Assembly: GCA_028869255.1 (NCBI GenBank)
Contig: CP110972.1
Location: 4,779,001 to 4,843,000, forward strand
DNA: 64,000 bases
Reading direction: 5' to 3'
Origin: Pseudomonas poae
GTDB lineage: Bacteria; Pseudomonadota; Gammaproteobacteria; Pseudomonadales; Pseudomonadaceae
The position numbers were made by a program, and so were the translations under genes. The notes beneath the pieces were generated by a model. That model did no database searches, was not told the DNA's origin, and was given only the letters and a program-made list of their open reading frames with translations. Below are positions 8,670 to 16,548 of this stretch, one piece after another. How positions within the stretch are numbered: position 1 is the first letter of the stretch; each line of letters starts with the position of its first letter.

Positions 8670-10352
8670 TCAGAGGGTGGACAGGAACGTACTGTTGTTG
8701 GCCTGCCATTCAATGATGTCAATCCGGATACGTTTTTTGTCGAGTTTGCCGACGCTGGTCTTGGGAATTTCCGTAACAACCGCGATCTGGCTTGGAATCG
8801 CCCACTTGCTCAAATGGCCCAACTCCACGAAGGGTTTGAGATGTTCCTTGAGCTCACGGGCCCCTATCACATGGCCATCACGCACCACCAGCAACGCAAA
8901 CGGGCGTTCGCCCCACTGCGGGTCGGCGATGCCCACCACCGCTACTTCGCGTACCGCCGGGTGACGGCTGACCAGATCCTCGAGGGCCAGGGAGGAGATC
9001 CACTCGCCACCGGTCTTGATCACGTCTTTGATGCGGTCGCGGATATCGATCACGCCGAAGGCATCCAGCGTGGCCACGTCGCCGGTGTGCATCCAGCCGC
9101 CGGCCCACAGTTCGGCGCCTTTTTGCGGCTCGTTGTAATAGCCCTCGGTCAGCCACGGCGCGCGCAGCACCAGCTCGCCTTGAGATTCACCATCGGCAGG
9201 CAGGAAATTGCCCTCGCCGTCGACAATCGCCGCGTCCACCAAAGGCCCCGGCACGCCGGCCTTGATGCGATAGGTGGTGCGCTCGTCCTCGGTACCGGCC
9301 ATCAGCTCTTCGTTGAGGTGGGCACAGGACACCAGCGGCCCGGTCTCGGACATGCCGTACGCGGCAGTCAGCTGAATCCCACGCACCTTGGAGGCTTCAT
9401 ACAGCGAACGGTTGAGGGCGCTGCCGCCGATGACGATTTTCCAGCCGCCAAAATCCACGCCCTGGGCGGCCTTGGCGTTGAGCACCATTTGCAGGATGGT
9501 CGGCACGCAGTGGGAGAAAGTGACCTTTTCTTTGCGCCACAGCTCCACCAGGTACTCCGGGTCGTAGCGGCCGGGGTACACCTGCTTCAAGCCGAGCATG
9601 GTTGCTACGTAAGGCAGGCCCCAGGCATGCACGTGGAACATCGGGGTGATCGGCATGTATACGTCGTTGGTGCCCAGCAGGCGCACGCTGTCGACACTGC
9701 CCATGATGGTCGCCACGCCGATCGTGTGCAGCACCAGCTGGCGGTGGGTGAAATACACGCCTTTGGGGTTGCCGGTGGTACCGGTGGTGTAGAAGGTGGT
9801 AGCGACGGAATGTTCGTCGAAATCCTCGAAGTCGTACTTCGGGCTGGCGGCGGCCAGCAGGGTTTCGTACTCGCCGACCAGGTTGGGCAGCTCGGCGGTC
9901 TTGGCGTCGCCGTCAGTCAGCAGCAGGGTCTTGTCGACCGTGCTCAACTGCCCGGCGATCGCCTGGTAGAGCCCCACGAACTCGCTGTTGACCAGCACAA
10001 AGCGGTCCTCGGCGTGGTTCATGGTGTACAAAATCTGTTCCGGCGACAGGCGCACGTTGATGGTATGGATCACCGCGCCAATCATCGGGATGGCGAACAT
10101 GCACTCCAGGTAACGATGGCTGTCCCAGTCCATGACTGCCACCGTGTCGCCGGCCTTGACCCCGGCCTCGGTCAAGACATTCGCCAGGCGGGCGACGCGC
10201 TCGATCAACGTAGGGTAGGTGTAGCGCAGTTTGTCGCGATAGACGATTTCCCGGGTCTTCTCGTATCGGGTTCCGGACATCAACAGGCGTTTGATCAACA
10301 ACGGATATTGGTACGCACCTTCGGCGGGCGGGATAACACGGGTCTGCAACAT
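8670..10352 (-). CDS. Medium/long-chain acyl-CoA synthetase (AMP-forming)
   Basis: This 560-residue protein is a full-length ANL-superfamily adenylating enzyme. It shows the P-loop-like FYTTGTTGNPKGVYF, the AAYGMSETGP motif, the GWMHTGDVA motif and the C-terminal catalytic lysine region (PKTSVGKLDKKRIR). It activates a fatty acid to its CoA ester using ATP. The overall sequence resembles AlkK-type and P. putida PP_0763-type medium-chain synthetases, though chain length cannot be read from sequence. It is the first gene of the minus-strand cluster that continues with DUF1302, DUF1329 and the MalT-type regulator, which supports a shared catabolic pathway. A ribosome site AAAGGGA precedes the ATG. 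Confidence 0.88.
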   Translation of the reverse strand: MLQTRVIPPAEGAYQYPLLIKRLLMSGTRYEKTREIVYRDKLRYTYPTLIERVARLANVLTEAGVKAGDTVAVMDWDSHRYLECMFAIPMIGAVIHTINVRLSPEQILYTMNHAEDRFVLVNSEFVGLYQAIAGQLSTVDKTLLLTDGDAKTAELPNLVGEYETLLAAASPKYDFEDFDEHSVATTFYTTGTTGNPKGVYFTHRQLVLHTIGVATIMGSVDSVRLLGTNDVYMPITPMFHVHAWGLPYVATMLGLKQVYPGRYDPEYLVELWRKEKVTFSHCVPTILQMVLNAKAAQGVDFGGWKIVIGGSALNRSLYEASKVRGIQLTAAYGMSETGPLVSCAHLNEELMAGTEDERTTYRIKAGVPGPLVDAAIVDGEGNFLPADGESQGELVLRAPWLTEGYYNEPQKGAELWAGGWMHTGDVATLDAFGVIDIRDRIKDVIKTGGEWISSLALEDLVSRHPAVREVAVVGIADPQWGERPFALLVVRDGHVIGARELKEHLKPFVELGHLSKWAIPSQIAVVTEIPKTSVGKLDKKRIRIDIIEWQANNSTFLSTL

Positions 10353-10500
10353 ACGAATCCCTTTTATGACTGCATGGTCTTGGCTTGAAGACCTGCACTT
10401 TAGAGACCTTATGTGTCAGCCAAATCAGCCAAAGGAATGATTTGCAGCCCCCAGCAAATGCTAGCTTTGAGCCATTATCGAGACCTTGCCGAGACCCAAA

Positions 10501-10587
10501 GTGGGAGCGGGCTTGCTCGCGAATGCGGTGGTTCGGTCAAAGCTATACCGACTGATACCCCGCATTCGCGAGCAAGCCCGCTCCCAC
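10501..10587. repeat. REP inverted pair (GCGGGCTTGCTCGCG type)
   Basis: Two perfect 28-base inverted arms (10501-10528 and 10560-10587) begin and end with GTGGGAGCGGGCTTGCTCGC and its complement, separated by 31 bases. The pair lies between the starts-side of the acyl-CoA synthetase gene and the end of the LysE gene. Confidence 0.9.
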
Positions 10588-10618
10588 ATTTTGAGCTGTG
10601 GTCACGCGAAAATATCGT

Positions 10619-11251
10619 TTACTTCATGCTGGTGAAGGCGAGTTTTACACCGATGGCAATCAGCACCGCGCCCATGGTGCGGTCGAACCAATGCCCCATC
10701 CGCGCAAACCCTGCACGCACGCGCTGTTGGCTGAACAGCATGGCCACCAGGCAGAACCACAGCGCCGTCGCCACGGCCAGGTACACGCCGTAACCGGCCT
10801 GCACCGCCAGCGGCGTGTGCGGGTTGATCACCACGGTGAACAGCGACAGAAAGAACAATGTGGCCTTGGGATTCAAGCCGTTGGTCACAAAACCCGCGGT
10901 AAATGCCCCACGCGGGGTGCGTTCGCCGGCTTCGCGGTGCAACTCCCCCTCGGCGGCCGGCTTGGCCGGCTGCGCCCGCAGGGCCTTGAAGCCGATGTAC
11001 AGCAGGTAAGCCGCCGCCGCCCATTTCAGCGCGTTGAACAACACGATGGACTGGGACACGATCAAGCCGATACCAAGCAACGAGTAACCCACGTGCAGGA
11101 AAATCGCCGAGCCCACACCCAGCGCGGTCCAGGTCCCGGCACGACGGCCATGGGTAACACTTTCACGCACCACCACGGCGAAATCCGGGCCGGGGCTGGC
11201 CACCGCCAACAAGTGAATCAAGGCTACGGTCAAAAACTCGGCGACGTACAT
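10619..11251 (-). CDS. LysE/RhtB family amino-acid exporter
   Basis: The product has about 210 residues and roughly six hydrophobic segments. It carries the LysE-family N-terminal pattern ASPGPDFAVVV and an inner GxxxG-rich helix. Such proteins export amino acids or analogues across the inner membrane by proton exchange; the substrate cannot be inferred. The ATG at 11251 is preferred over a GTG at 11257 because the GGAG ribosome site then has normal spacing. It is divergent from the dehydrogenase gene at 11336, with only about 85 bp for both promoters. Confidence 0.85.
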   Translation of the reverse strand: MYVAEFLTVALIHLLAVASPGPDFAVVVRESVTHGRRAGTWTALGVGSAIFLHVGYSLLGIGLIVSQSIVLFNALKWAAAAYLLYIGFKALRAQPAKPAAEGELHREAGERTPRGAFTAGFVTNGLNPKATLFFLSLFTVVINPHTPLAVQAGYGVYLAVATALWFCLVAMLFSQQRVRAGFARMGHWFDRTMGAVLIAIGVKLAFTSMK

Positions 11252-11335
11252 GCTCACTCCATTAAGTAACTGATTATTTCATCTGATAGGCTCGGCAGAT
11301 TACGCCTTCGAACCCTGTCGCAAAAGGTACAGTTG

Positions 11336-12301
11336 ATGACGAACAATGTCCGCGCCGTCTTCCTTGATCACCCGTCCCTGGACCTGGGGGACCTTGACCT
11401 CAGCGAGCTGCGCAACAGCTTCAGCGACCTGCAATTGTTTACCGACACCACCGCGCAGAACGTGGTGGAACGCCTGCAAGGCGCCCAGGTAGTCATCAGC
11501 AACAAAATCGCACTCAATACCGAGACGCTGGCGGCGTGCCCTGAGCTCAAGCTGATCCTGGTGTCGGCCACCGGCACCAACAACGTCGACCTCGCCGCCG
11601 CCCGCGCCCATGGGATTACCGTGAGCAACTGCCAGGGCTACGGCACGCCGTCGGTGGCGCAGCACACGATCATGCTGCTGCTGAACCTGGCAACGCGCTT
11701 GAATGACTATCAGCGCGACATCACGGCGGGCAAATGGCAGCAGGCCAAACAGTTTTGCCTGCTGGACTACCCGATTGTCGAGCTGGAAGGCAAAACCCTC
11801 GGCCTGCTCGGCCACGGCGAACTGGGCAGTGCCGTGGCGCGCCTGGCCGAAGCCTTCGGCATGCGCGTGCTGCTGGGTGCGATTCCCGGGCGCCCTGCAC
11901 GCGCCGACCGCGTGCCGCTGGATGAATTGCTCGCGCAGGTCGACGCGCTCACCCTGCACTGCCCGCTCAACGACCACACCCGCGACTTTATCGGCGCCCG
12001 CGAACTGGCGCTGCTCAAGCCCGGTGCGTTTATCGTCAACACGGCGCGCGGTGGCTTGATCAACGAACAGGCGCTGGCGGACGCGTTGCGCAATGGCCAT
12101 CTGGGTGGTGCGGCCACCGATGTGCTGAGCGTGGAGCCGCCGGTCAACGGCAACCCGTTGCTGGCTGGCGACATCCCCCGCCTGATCGTCACGCCGCACA
12201 ATGCCTGGGGCAGCCGCGAGGCACGCCAGCGCATCGTCGGCCAGTTGGCGGAAAACGCCCGGGGCTTTTTCAGCGGCGCCCCGCTGCGCGTCGTCAGTTG
12301 A
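11336..12301 (+). CDS. D-2-hydroxyacid dehydrogenase (glycerate dehydrogenase-like)
   Basis: This 321-residue NAD(P)-dependent dehydrogenase has the Rossmann motif GHGELG, the catalytic Arg in NTARGGLINE, a following Glu-containing segment (SVEPP) and the catalytic His in TPHNAWGS. The family reduces 2-keto acids such as hydroxypyruvate or glyoxylate to D-2-hydroxy acids. Sequence resembles glycerate dehydrogenases (HprA) but the exact substrate is not certain. An ATG at 11336 directly follows a TTG. The gene ends 30 bp before rsmC, on the same strand. Confidence 0.85.
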   Translation: MTNNVRAVFLDHPSLDLGDLDLSELRNSFSDLQLFTDTTAQNVVERLQGAQVVISNKIALNTETLAACPELKLILVSATGTNNVDLAAARAHGITVSNCQGYGTPSVAQHTIMLLLNLATRLNDYQRDITAGKWQQAKQFCLLDYPIVELEGKTLGLLGHGELGSAVARLAEAFGMRVLLGAIPGRPARADRVPLDELLAQVDALTLHCPLNDHTRDFIGARELALLKPGAFIVNTARGGLINEQALADALRNGHLGGAATDVLSVEPPVNGNPLLAGDIPRLIVTPHNAWGSREARQRIVGQLAENARGFFSGAPLRVVS

Positions 12302-12331
12302 TAAACTGCGCCCCTTTTCAAGGAGCAGACC

Positions 12332-13329
12332 ATGGATCCGCGCAGTGAAGTACTGCTTCGTCAGGCCGAACTTTTTCAAGGCAACCTGCTGTTGGTGGGC
12401 TTGCCCGCCGACGACTTGCTCGGCCGCCTGCCCAACGCCCACGGCTGGAGCTGGCATGCCGGTGACCAGGCGGCGCTCGACGCACGCTTCCCCGAGCGCA
12501 GCCATTTCGGAGTGAACGTGCCTGAGCGCACGTTTGACGCGGCGGTGATCTTCCTGCCCAAATCCAAGGACCTCACCGACTACCTGCTCAACGCCGTGGC
12601 GGCACGTTTGCCCGGCGCCGAGCTGTTTCTGGTGGGGGAGAAAAAGCCGGTATCGAAAGCGCGGCCAAGCAGATGATCCCCTTCGGAAAGCCGCGCAAGC
12701 TCGACAACGCGCGGCATTGCCAGCTGTGGCAAGTCACCGTGGCCGATGCCCCGCAAGCGGTCGAGCTGGAAAGCCTGGCGCAGGTTTTCGAGGTGCCACT
12801 GGCCGAAGGGCCGCTCAAGGTGGTGAGCCTGCCAGGCGTATTCAGCCACGGTCGCCTGGATCGCGGCACCGAGTTGTTGCTGGAGCACCTGGACAAACTG
12901 CCGAGCGGTCATCTGCTGGACTTCGGTTGCGGCGCAGGGGTGCTGGGGGCCGCGGTAAAACGTCGCTACCCGCACAACACGGTGACGATGCTGGATGTGG
13001 ACGCTTTCGCCGCCGCCAGCAGCCGCCTGACGCTGGCCGCCAACGGCCTGGAAGCCGAGGTGCTGACCGGTGACGGCATCGACGCCGCGCCGATGGGTTT
13101 GAACGCGATTTTGAGCAACCCGCCATTTCACGTGGGGGTTCACACCGATTATTTCGCCACGGAAAACCTGCTGCGAAAAGCGGCGAAACACCTGGCAAAA
13201 GGCGGCGAACTGCGCCTGGTTGCCAACAGCTTCCTCAAGTACCAGCCGCTGATCGAGGAGCACTTGGGCGTGTGCGCAATCAAGGCTGAAGGCAATGGTT
13301 TCCGCATTTACCGTGCCAAGCGCGGCTGA
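12332..13329 (+). pseudogene. rsmC: 16S rRNA m2G1207 methyltransferase RsmC, frameshifted as read
   Basis: Two frames (12332-12676 and on to 13329) together encode 332 residues, the normal RsmC length. The first holds the degenerate N-terminal methyltransferase-like half. The second holds the active half with the SAM motif [11 protein letters not shown] and the catalytic NPPFH. The break is at the five A of GAGAAAAAGCC (12641-12645): a sixth A gives [13 protein letters not shown], as expected. RsmC methylates G1207 of 16S rRNA in the 30S subunit. G-AAA-AAG is close to a -1 slippery site, but an undercalled homopolymer is the simpler reading. A clear AAGGAG ribosome site precedes the ATG. Confidence 0.88.
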
Positions 13330-13382
13330 TGCCATTTGAAAAAGAAGGCTTGCCGAATGGGTTTTGCCTAGGCAGAATCCGC

Positions 13383-13574
13383 TCCGTCCTAGGGGAGTAG
13401 TCTCCCACGAGCGCCACGCTCGTCCGGCATACGTCAACATACTTGGTCAGCAGACCATGGCGTATGCGACCCAGGAGTCCGCACAGACGGACCGGGGTTT
13501 GACAAGACCTATGACACGCACACCTTACCCGGGGCGGGAAGGCTGTACGTGTCATAGCCGTGTCGACCCGCCCC
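13383..13574 (+). promoter_or_regulatory. yybP-ykoY manganese riboswitch with expression platform
   Basis: The leader carries the signature sequences of the yybP-ykoY aptamer: TCCTAGGGGAGTAG (13388-13401) and TACGTCAACATACTTGG (13430-13446) pairing around GGCGTATGCGACC. These resemble the E. coli mntP and alx leaders. Downstream is a perfect 10-bp stem (CTATGACACG 13509-13518 with CGTGTCATAG 13548-13557). A second stem, GGGGCGGG (13531-13538) with CCCGCCCC (13567-13574), would cross the first, so the two are mutually exclusive; the second ends beside the ribosome site. The gene controlled is a TMEM165/UPF0016 transporter, the usual manganese exporter under this riboswitch. Confidence 0.88.
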
Positions 13575-13587
13575 TGGAAACTACCTG

Positions 13588-14173
13588 ATGCTGGATTCAT
13601 TACTCGTTCCTACCGCAATCGTTGCCTTGGCCGAAATCGGCGACAAGACGCAGCTGCTCGCGCTCATCCTTGCCGCACGCTTTCGCAAACCCTGGCCGAT
13701 CATCGCCGGCATCGTTGCTGCGACCCTGGCCAACCATGCGGCCGCCGGTGCCGTGGGCGCCTGGTTCGGGAGTTTCTTCTCGGATGCGGTGCTGCACTGG
13801 ATCCTCGCAGCGAGCTTCTGCGCCACCGCGCTGTGGACCCTGGTGCCGGACAAACTCGACGATGACGAGGCCAGTACCACGCGCAAGTTCGGGCCGTTCC
13901 TGACCACGCTGATCGCGTTCTTCCTTGCAGAAATCGGTGACAAGACCCAAATCGCCACAGTGATGCTCGCGGCTCAATACCCTGAGCTGTGGCTGGTGAT
14001 TATCGGCACCACCCTGGGCATGTTGATTGCCAACGTACCGGTGGTTCTGGCGGGGAATTTCGCCGCGGAAAAACTGCCGTTGACCCTGATTCGTCGACTG
14101 GCGGCCACGGCGTTTTTTCATCTTGGCGATTGTTGCGGTGTACAAGGCCATGCAGAGCAGCGGCTGGATCTAA
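13588..14173 (+). CDS. TMEM165/GDT1 (UPF0016) family manganese exporter, C-terminus frameshifted as read
   Basis: The protein has the two GDT1-family repeats with the metal motifs ALAEIGDKTQL (about residues 12-22) and FLAEIGDKTQI, and six predicted membrane helices. The family exports Mn2+ (MneA-like) and is typically switched on by the upstream riboswitch. As read, the frame runs on to 14181 with an odd hydrophilic end. Removing one T from the six at 14113-14118 restores a hydrophobic last helix (FFILAIVAVYKAM) and a stop at 14173, giving about 194 residues. This is the third homopolymer indel in 10 kb, so a base-call error is likely; otherwise the last helix is lost. Confidence 0.85.
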
Positions 14174-14190
14174 GGATTTAAGACTGTAAA

Positions 14191-14205
14191 CCCGCTCCCA
14201 CATTT
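14191..14205. repeat. Single REP half-site
   Basis: CCCGCTCCCACATTT is one arm of the local REP family without its partner. It lies between the TMEM165 gene and the convergent M48 protease gene. Confidence 0.55.
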
Positions 14206-14219
14206 GGATCTTCACAGGG

Positions 14220-15038
14220 TCAGGATTTTTTGGCCTGCTGGTAAAGCGGCATCACTTTCGGAATCGCCGCCTGCAACGAGGCGATCCGGCTGTCGGACGC
14301 AGGGTGCGTGCTCATGAACTCCGGCGGCGCGCCTTCCGAAGCCTTGGCCATTTTGTTCCACAGCGTAATGGCCGCGTTCGGGTTGTAGCCGGCACGCGCT
14401 GCCAGCTCCAGGCCGATCAGGTCCGCTTCGTTTTCATTGCTGCGGCTGTTGGGCAAGGTCATGCCGTAGTTGGCCACCGTGTCCGCCAGCGCCAGGCTGT
14501 CCTGGCCCAAGCCGAACAGAGCACCGGCGCCCTGCTTGGCCATCTCGATTCCGTAGGCTTTGGACATGGCTTCACGGCCGTGCTCACGCAAGGCATGCGC
14601 GATTTCATGGCCCATGACTGCGGCCAGTTCGTCATCGGTGAGCTTGAGGTTATCGATCAGCGCGCTGTAGACGAAGATCTTGCCGCCAGGCCCGCAGTTG
14701 GCGTTCATCTCGTCGCTCTTGATCAGGTTCACTTCCCACTTCCACTGCGCCGCATCCGGACGGAAGGTGGGCGCCTGGGCGATCAGGCGGTTGGCGATCG
14801 CCTGCACGCGCTTGGCGTTTGCGCTGGTCTTGTCGAGCATGCCTTTGCCGCTCGCCTCACCCAGCGTCTGCTGGTAGGACTGGGCATACATCTGGTCGAC
14901 TTCCTGACTCGACAGCATGCTGAACATGTATTGCTTGCGCTCCACCCCCACAGCGCCGCCGCTGGTGGTGTTGACCGACTGGCAACCTGCCAGCAGCAGC
15001 GCTGCCACCAATCCACTTACCGCCAATGATTTCTTCAT
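14220..15038 (-). CDS. M48 family metalloprotease lipoprotein (LoiP-like)
   Basis: This 272-residue protein begins with a lipoprotein signal (MKKSLAVSGLVAALLLAGC, lipid on Cys19) and carries the zinc-protease motif HEIAHALREH. A downstream ENEADLIG supplies the third zinc ligand. This makes it a periplasmic, probably outer-membrane-anchored, M48 peptidase related to LoiP/YcaL, which degrade misfolded envelope proteins. The start at 15038 is chosen because it gives an exact lipobox and a GGAGAC ribosome site; an upstream start at 15059 would spoil the signal peptide. It is transcribed alone, flanked by REP sequences. Confidence 0.88.
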   Translation of the reverse strand: MKKSLAVSGLVAALLLAGCQSVNTTSGGAVGVERKQYMFSMLSSQEVDQMYAQSYQQTLGEASGKGMLDKTSANAKRVQAIANRLIAQAPTFRPDAAQWKWEVNLIKSDEMNANCGPGGKIFVYSALIDNLKLTDDELAAVMGHEIAHALREHGREAMSKAYGIEMAKQGAGALFGLGQDSLALADTVANYGMTLPNSRSNENEADLIGLELAARAGYNPNAAITLWNKMAKASEGAPPEFMSTHPASDSRIASLQAAIPKVMPLYQQAKKS

Positions 15039-15200
15039 GATCCGTCTCCCTGAAAACATGGCGCGTATCGTAGGCGGTCATTTGTATCTGCGCCAGATAC
15101 ATAAGACGTTTAACTGCGAAGTTTCGGACAAATCCGACGCCCAGGCGCGACTGATCAATCAGTTCAAGGCCTAGAGAGCTGCGGTGGTTTCGAGGCCGCT

Positions 15201-15273
15201 ATCGCAGGCAAGCCAGCTCCCACATTTTGAATGTGTGAACCCAGTCAAATGTGGGAGCTGGCTTGCCTGCGAT
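15201..15273. repeat. REP inverted pair (GCTGGCTTGCCTGCGAT type), outward order
   Basis: ATCGCAGGCAAGCCAGCTCC at 15201 and its complement ending at 15273 enclose a short spacer. The arms are in the opposite order to most pairs in the window (CTCCCAC ends face inward). The pair lies between the M48 protease and SRAP genes. Confidence 0.9.
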
Positions 15274-15306
15274 GAGGCCGGTACATCCAACACATAACCA
15301 CAACGT

Positions 15307-15927
15307 TCAAGCCGGCGTCAGGCACTCCGGCCCATTGAGCTTGGGATCATTGACCATATTGGCCAGCACCCGCTCGCGCAACGCGCTCGGCTCACTGGCC
15401 AACAAGCCTTGCAACACATGCAGCGGCGTATCTGGGTTGAGCCAGGCTTCCTGCCCCGCCGCGTCCAGAATCAAAGGCCGCCGCTGGCTCTGCGCAGCCT
15501 GGGTCACCACCGCCGTACTCAGCCACACCTGCTCCTGCACCGGGTACGCTTCCCAGATCGCTGCAAAGAACAGCGTGGAGCCCTCGCCCGGCGTCAGCCA
15601 GTACGGGCGCTTGCGCTGGGTGCCGCGCCATTCGTAGAAACCATTGGCCGGCAGCAGGCAACGACGCTGGCGAAAAGCTTCACGAAACATCGGCTGCTCG
15701 GCCAGGGTTTCGGCGCGGGCGTGGGCCGGGGTGCGCGAAAGGTCTGTGAGCCACGGCGGCGTCAGGCCCCAGCGCGCTCGCGCCAGGGTGCGCTGGCCCT
15801 CGCTTGAGCGCTGGATCAACACTGAATCATTCGGGGAGATGTTCCACTGGGGCTGCTGGTCGGCCGGAAAGCCCGGCAAGGCAGCAAAGGCGGGATTCCA
15901 GCGAAACAGGGCATAACGTCCACACAT
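15307..15927 (-). CDS. SOS response-associated peptidase (SRAP, YedK/HMCES family) with altered active site
   Basis: This 206-residue protein starts MCGRYALF, so Cys2 becomes the N-terminal nucleophile that crosslinks abasic sites in single-stranded DNA. The central LLPANGFYEWR supplies the conserved Glu (E99). Two other usual active-site positions differ: the family ARAET motif follows His69 where Asn is normal, and the usual HDRMP motif reads SQRRP (147-151), so the expected His is Ser. The fold assignment is secure, but crosslink reversal may be changed. The gene stands alone on the minus strand after a REP pair. Confidence 0.88.
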   Translation of the reverse strand: MCGRYALFRWNPAFAALPGFPADQQPQWNISPNDSVLIQRSSEGQRTLARARWGLTPPWLTDLSRTPAHARAETLAEQPMFREAFRQRRCLLPANGFYEWRGTQRKRPYWLTPGEGSTLFFAAIWEAYPVQEQVWLSTAVVTQAAQSQRRPLILDAAGQEAWLNPDTPLHVLQGLLASEPSALRERVLANMVNDPKLNGPECLTPA

Positions 15928-15964
15928 GGGGCAACACGACTCTTGGGGTAAACCGAGCTACAGC

Positions 15965-16225
15965 CTAACAGACCAACACGTCGGGGAAGCTGTCGGGTTC
16001 ATCGCCGGGCACAGGCTGCGCGCCAATGTAGGCGGTGATCAACGCACGGGCGTCGACGGCCTGGTCGTTGTCCACCTCCAGCCCCAGCAGCCCGAATATC
16101 GGCAATTCGCCGGTGCCGCCAAGCAGATGGCGCCCCACCAGGTGCGCCTCGATGCCCTCGCTGGCGAGCATCTGTTGCAGCAGCTCGCCTTCCATCAGGT
16201 TTTCCGGTTCGTAGATTCGCTGCAT
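15965..16225 (-). CDS. DUF2007 domain protein
   Basis: The product is a small protein of 86 residues starting MQRIYEPENLMEGELL. The motif EGELLQQMLASEGIEAHLVG is the DUF2007 (putative signal-transducing) signature, a compact alpha-beta domain of unknown role. An upstream in-frame start at 16294 would overlap the next gene and is rejected. It lies 10 bp after the CPXCG protein gene on the same strand, so the two are probably co-transcribed. Confidence 0.8.
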   Translation of the reverse strand: MQRIYEPENLMEGELLQQMLASEGIEAHLVGRHLLGGTGELPIFGLLGLEVDNDQAVDARALITAYIGAQPVPGDEPDSFPDVLVC

Positions 16226-16235
16226 GGCGCCCCCG

Positions 16236-16418
16236 CTATTCGTTTTCACTACGGGTTTCAAGCATCCATTCGTCGCCGTGCACCTGCAGATCAAAAATGA
16301 TCGGCCGGCAACACACCTGGCAGTCTTCTATATAGGTCTGATCACCACCGGACAAATCCACGGTTGTCTCGACCACTTCCCCACAATAAGGACAATCGTA
16401 CGTCGCGGTTTCCAGCAT
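16236..16418 (-). CDS. CPXCG motif-containing cysteine-rich protein
   Basis: The product is only 60 residues, with two Cys pairs (CPYCG near residue 9 and CQVCC near residue 34) forming a likely zinc ribbon; the C-terminus is acidic. This is a conserved, uncharacterised gammaproteobacterial family. It is followed after 10 bp by the DUF2007 gene and is divergent from the acyltransferase gene at 16549. Confidence 0.82.
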   Translation of the reverse strand: MLETATYDCPYCGEVVETTVDLSGGDQTYIEDCQVCCRPIIFDLQVHGDEWMLETRSENE

Positions 16419-16548
16419 CGCAGTCTCCCAGGTGACTTGTGCGTATAATCGCCGGTCTATTTACAGGGCTATATTTCGGCCGAGCCAATTACTCAGGCCG
16501 CACCCTGGTATTTCCTTTACTTACCCTAGCCGTTTCTAACAAGAGAGC

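Noticed and set aside
12641..12645. Programmed -1 frameshift in rsmC
   Set aside because: The slippery sequence is incomplete (G-AAA-AAG), no downstream pseudoknot was found by eye, and two other genes nearby show the same kind of homopolymer indel.
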